From Bacteroidales bacterium (lineage in GTDB: Bacteria > Bacteroidota > Bacteroidia > Bacteroidales > JAUNSR01), in contig JAUNSR010000001.1 in NCBI GenBank assembly GCA_030539115.1, forward strand, positions 1-47,819: DNA of 47,819 nt, given 5' to 3'. The notes below the pieces were generated by a model. The model did no database searches. It was not told the DNA's origin and was given only the letters and a program-made list of their open reading frames with translations. Below are positions 45,658 to 47,819 of this stretch, one piece after another; position 1 is the first letter of the stretch; each line of letters begins with the position of its first letter. The position numbers and the translations under genes are program-made.

Positions 45658-46827
45658 TTATTTAAAAAGATTCATCAAATTCATCGGCGAGCGTTTATTT
45701 CTCAGCTCGTTTGCCATAAATTCCATACCATCTCTTGTATGTGCAAAATAGCTTCTAAGCCCTTTGCAAAGATAATTGAGATGAGCTTCACCATTTGCCG
45801 AAGTAATTATTCTGTCTTTTGGACAACCTCCATTACATAGCTTTAAGAAAGGACACTCTTTGCACTGCGAAGGAAGAAGATTCTTCTTATCCATGCCAAA
45901 ATTAATCTGTTTTTGCGAAAGCATAAGTTCTGTAATGGAGCTATTTTTAATATTTCCAATTTTAAATTCAGGCTTTACAAAATGGTCACATGCATAAATT
46001 GTACCATCCCTTTCCATAACCGATGCATGGCCGCAAGTTTCCTCATAAGTACACATTCCACGAGGCACCTCCATATAACCTGCCAAAGTATCATCAAACA
46101 TTCTTACAAATATCTCACCTATATCTTTTCTTTTCCATTCATCAAAAATAGAATTATAGAAATCGCCAAATTGGATGGCAGTCAATGATTGTTCCGTCAT
46201 CAAACCAGTCTTTAAATCTCTCTCAACAATAGGTGAAAACTGGAAAAACTTAGAACCGGTCGACTTAAGGAAATTATATATTTCCAAAGGATAATCTGCA
46301 CCATGGCTGTCAATTACAGAAAGAAGATTAAATTCGACCTTGTGTTTGATCAAGAATGAAAGTCCTTTCATAACCTGAGCAAAGCTGCCCTTTCCGTTTC
46401 TTGTCTTGCGGAAACGGTCATGTACAAATTCAGGTCCGTCAAGAGAAAGACCTATCAAGAAATTATGGTCATGAAAGAATCTGCCCCAATCATCATTCAA
46501 AAGCACTCCATTGGTCTGAAGCACATTGTCTATCCTGTATCCTCTGCCATATTTTAGCTGAAGCTTAAGCACTTTTTTATAAAAGTTTAAACCGGCAAGC
46601 AATGGCTCACCTCCATGCCAAACAAAAAGGACATCCTTTGAGGGCTGAGCTTTAATATAGGTAGATATATATTCCTCTAAAAGACCATCCTCTATAACAC
46701 CATCTTTTGCAGGAGTTGTCCCAAGATAATAGCAATAATCGCAAGCAAGATTACAGCGTGAGCCGATTGGCTTTGCCATAACATATATCGGTTTTGAAAA
46801 AACTGTCTGTGTAAATGTATTATTCAT
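45658..46827 (-). CDS. Radical SAM/SPASM enzyme, anaerobic sulfatase-maturase (anSME) type
   Basis: The ATG at 46827 gives 389 residues; the reading frame could start three codons earlier only at a TTG. The radical SAM triad is C-x3-C-x2-C in SRCNLACDYCYYLG (first Cys at residue 25). FVWHGGEPLLAGLNFY and LQTNGVLLNDDW follow, and the SPASM region carries the Cys for two auxiliary [4Fe-4S] clusters (CTYEETCGHASV, CDHFVKPEF, CKECPFLKLCNGGCPKDR). anSMEs oxidise Cys/Ser of sulfatases to formylglycine. No sulfatase is in the window, so the partner is encoded elsewhere or the enzyme modifies another protein. Confidence 0.88.
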   Translation of the reverse strand: MNNTFTQTVFSKPIYVMAKPIGSRCNLACDYCYYLGTTPAKDGVIEDGLLEEYISTYIKAQPSKDVLFVWHGGEPLLAGLNFYKKVLKLQLKYGRGYRIDNVLQTNGVLLNDDWGRFFHDHNFLIGLSLDGPEFVHDRFRKTRNGKGSFAQVMKGLSFLIKHKVEFNLLSVIDSHGADYPLEIYNFLKSTGSKFFQFSPIVERDLKTGLMTEQSLTAIQFGDFYNSIFDEWKRKDIGEIFVRMFDDTLAGYMEVPRGMCTYEETCGHASVMERDGTIYACDHFVKPEFKIGNIKNSSITELMLSQKQINFGMDKKNLLPSQCKECPFLKLCNGGCPKDRIITSANGEAHLNYLCKGLRSYFAHTRDGMEFMANELRNKRSPMNLMNLFK

Positions 46828-47000
46828 AATACACAAAATTATATTAAAAAAACGAGTTCTAAAATCGTTATGCTTTTCTGATTGTATAATAGCCCATTTT
46901 TAGCTAATTTTACCATCATAAAGTTGTAAATAAAGAATAATACACATCTTTATATATTTACAATAACAAGTGTATAATAAAAACAAAATAAAATTTCATA

Positions 47001-47456
47001 ATGGAAAAAGTTGAAAGCTTTGAGCTTGACCACAGAAAGGTTAAAGCTCCGTATCTTCGTAAATGCTGCGTTCAAACAGGGGAAAAAGGTGATAAAGTAT
47101 GCAAATTTGATGTAAGATTTCTTCAACCAAATACAGAAAGTTTCGGTACAGCAGCTATTCATGGGTTGGAACATCTTTTGGCTCATGAACTTCGCCACGA
47201 TTTAAGCGGAGTTATAGATTTATCTCCTATGGGATGTCGTACCGGCTTTTATCTTACCATGTGGGGCGACAGAGATCCTAAAGAGGTTAAAGAGGCTCTT
47301 GAATCTTCTCTTAAAAGGATTTTAAATGCTGAGGAAATTCCTGCTGCCAATGAAATACAATGTGGCAATTATAAGGATTTGTCACTTTTTGGGGCTAAAG
47401 AGTATGTAAAACAGGTGCTAAAAACCGGTTTTTCACTTAATATCTATGGAGAATAA
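47001..47456 (+). CDS. luxS: S-ribosylhomocysteine lyase LuxS
   Basis: A 151-residue metalloenzyme that splits S-ribosylhomocysteine into homocysteine and the AI-2 precursor DPD. The metal ligands are H54 and H58 in HGLEH (with base E57) and C121 in QCGNYKDL; the catalytic Cys is C79 in SPMGCRTGFY. The usual HTLEH is HGLEH here and the usual CGNYRDHDL is CGNYKDLSL, both conservative. A single gene: no pfs/mtnN or methionine-cycle gene is adjacent within the window. It ends in a strong terminator. Confidence 0.97.
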   Translation: MEKVESFELDHRKVKAPYLRKCCVQTGEKGDKVCKFDVRFLQPNTESFGTAAIHGLEHLLAHELRHDLSGVIDLSPMGCRTGFYLTMWGDRDPKEVKEALESSLKRILNAEEIPAANEIQCGNYKDLSLFGAKEYVKQVLKTGFSLNIYGE

Positions 47457-47484
47457 AATCGGTTAATCAGATAATATATAGAAT

Positions 47485-47537
47485 ATTCTTACAAGCTTGT
47501 AAAATGATTTCTAACAAGTTTGTAAGAATTTTTTTTG
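47485..47537 (+). terminator. Intrinsic terminator of luxS
   Basis: ATTCTTACAAGCTTGT (47485-47500) pairs with ACAAGTTTGTAAGAAT (47514-47529) with one G-T wobble in 16 bp, followed by an uninterrupted T-run (47529-47536). Confidence 0.9.
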
Positions 47538-47782
47538 TTTTATTTAAAACTGTTAAGTTACTATCTATGAAAAATACAGTTAAAATCTTTTAGATAATTA
47601 TTTTATATATAAGTATGCATATATTATTTTTTGTTTCCTCAACTTAAGTACGCATTTTCGTACTTATAAAAATATATAAAATGAGAACTGCATTTTCTTA
47701 TCTTCAATCACTGAAAATTTATTTTTAATCCGCAAAATAAATCATCCTCCCAATATAAAATTTAATATCATTTTTGTAAAGT
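47538..47782. other. AT-rich region after luxS
   Basis: About 245 bp without a gene. One small perfect inverted repeat, TAAGTACG (47645-47652) with CGTACTTA (47659-47666), has a 6-nt loop; its role is unknown. Confidence 0.4.
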
Positions 47783-47819
47783 AAAAATCGATGTTGAAAA
47801 TTGAAAAATCGATGTTGAA
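47783..47819. repeat. AAAAATCGATGTTGAA tandem repeat at right window edge
   Basis: The 16-mer AAAAATCGATGTTGAA occurs at 47783 and again at 47804, a 21-bp period, and the window ends inside the array. Its reverse complement shares the TCGATTTTT core and the period with the left edge. Confidence 0.65.

Overview
The window looks like chromosomal DNA from an anaerobic member of the Bacteroidales (phylum Bacteroidetes/Bacteroidota). The evidence is very AT-rich intergenic DNA, Bacteroidetes-type promoters (TAnnTTTG -7 boxes, for example TATCTTTG upstream of fbp on the minus strand and of an AspT-type exchanger on the plus strand), almost no Shine-Dalgarno sequences, a Rho factor with a long charged N-terminal extension, a class III fructose-1,6-bisphosphatase, and anaerobic enzymes (NrdD/NrdG, an anSME-type radical SAM protein). 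Genus cannot be settled from the sequence alone. I saw no integrase, transposase, phage genes, CRISPR array or rRNA.

Layout. 381-7823 (+): a His-rich CobW/COG0523 GTPase, then a small ORF whose 3' end forms a strong intrinsic terminator, then the biotin operon bioB-bioA-bioF-bioG-bioC-bioD. 8262-12935 (-): a secreted clan GH-A-like glycosidase, tRNA-Trp, a small PepSY membrane protein, and a LytTR response regulator with its LytS-type histidine kinase. 13720-14064 (+): a small MoaF-like protein. 14339-23942 (-): a tripartite RND efflux operon, an acidic protein of unknown function, an NlpC/P60 hydrolase and class III FBPase. 24436-31341 (+): two AspT-type exchangers with a small ORF between them, a PIF1-like helicase with C-terminal TPRs, and a Cys-rich protein. 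31364-38113 (-): NrdG, NrdD, an acyl-CoA synthetase and PheS. 38812-42743 (+): TilS and Rho. 43065-46827 (-): a group II PLP decarboxylase, a YbaK-type deacylase and an anSME-like radical SAM enzyme. 47001-47456 (+): LuxS.

How it fits together. The biotin operon is complete from malonyl-ACP: BioC and BioG begin and end pimelate synthesis, and BioF, BioA, BioD and BioB build the rings. The rest is mostly unlinked housekeeping: anaerobic dNTP synthesis, translation and termination, gluconeogenesis, drug efflux, and amino-acid exchange and decarboxylation that may support acid resistance or energy conservation.

Three non-gene observations stand out. First, a terminator is embedded in the last codons of the small ORF directly upstream of bioB, which suggests translation-coupled attenuation. 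Second, an undescribed intergenic repeat of about 60-100 bp occurs in at least seven copies in one orientation; its terminal stem shows compensatory base changes, and four copies sit just upstream of minus-strand start codons. Third, a 21-bp-period TCGATTTTT repeat lies in inverted orientation at the two extreme ends of the window, with an internal relative near 30.5 kb.
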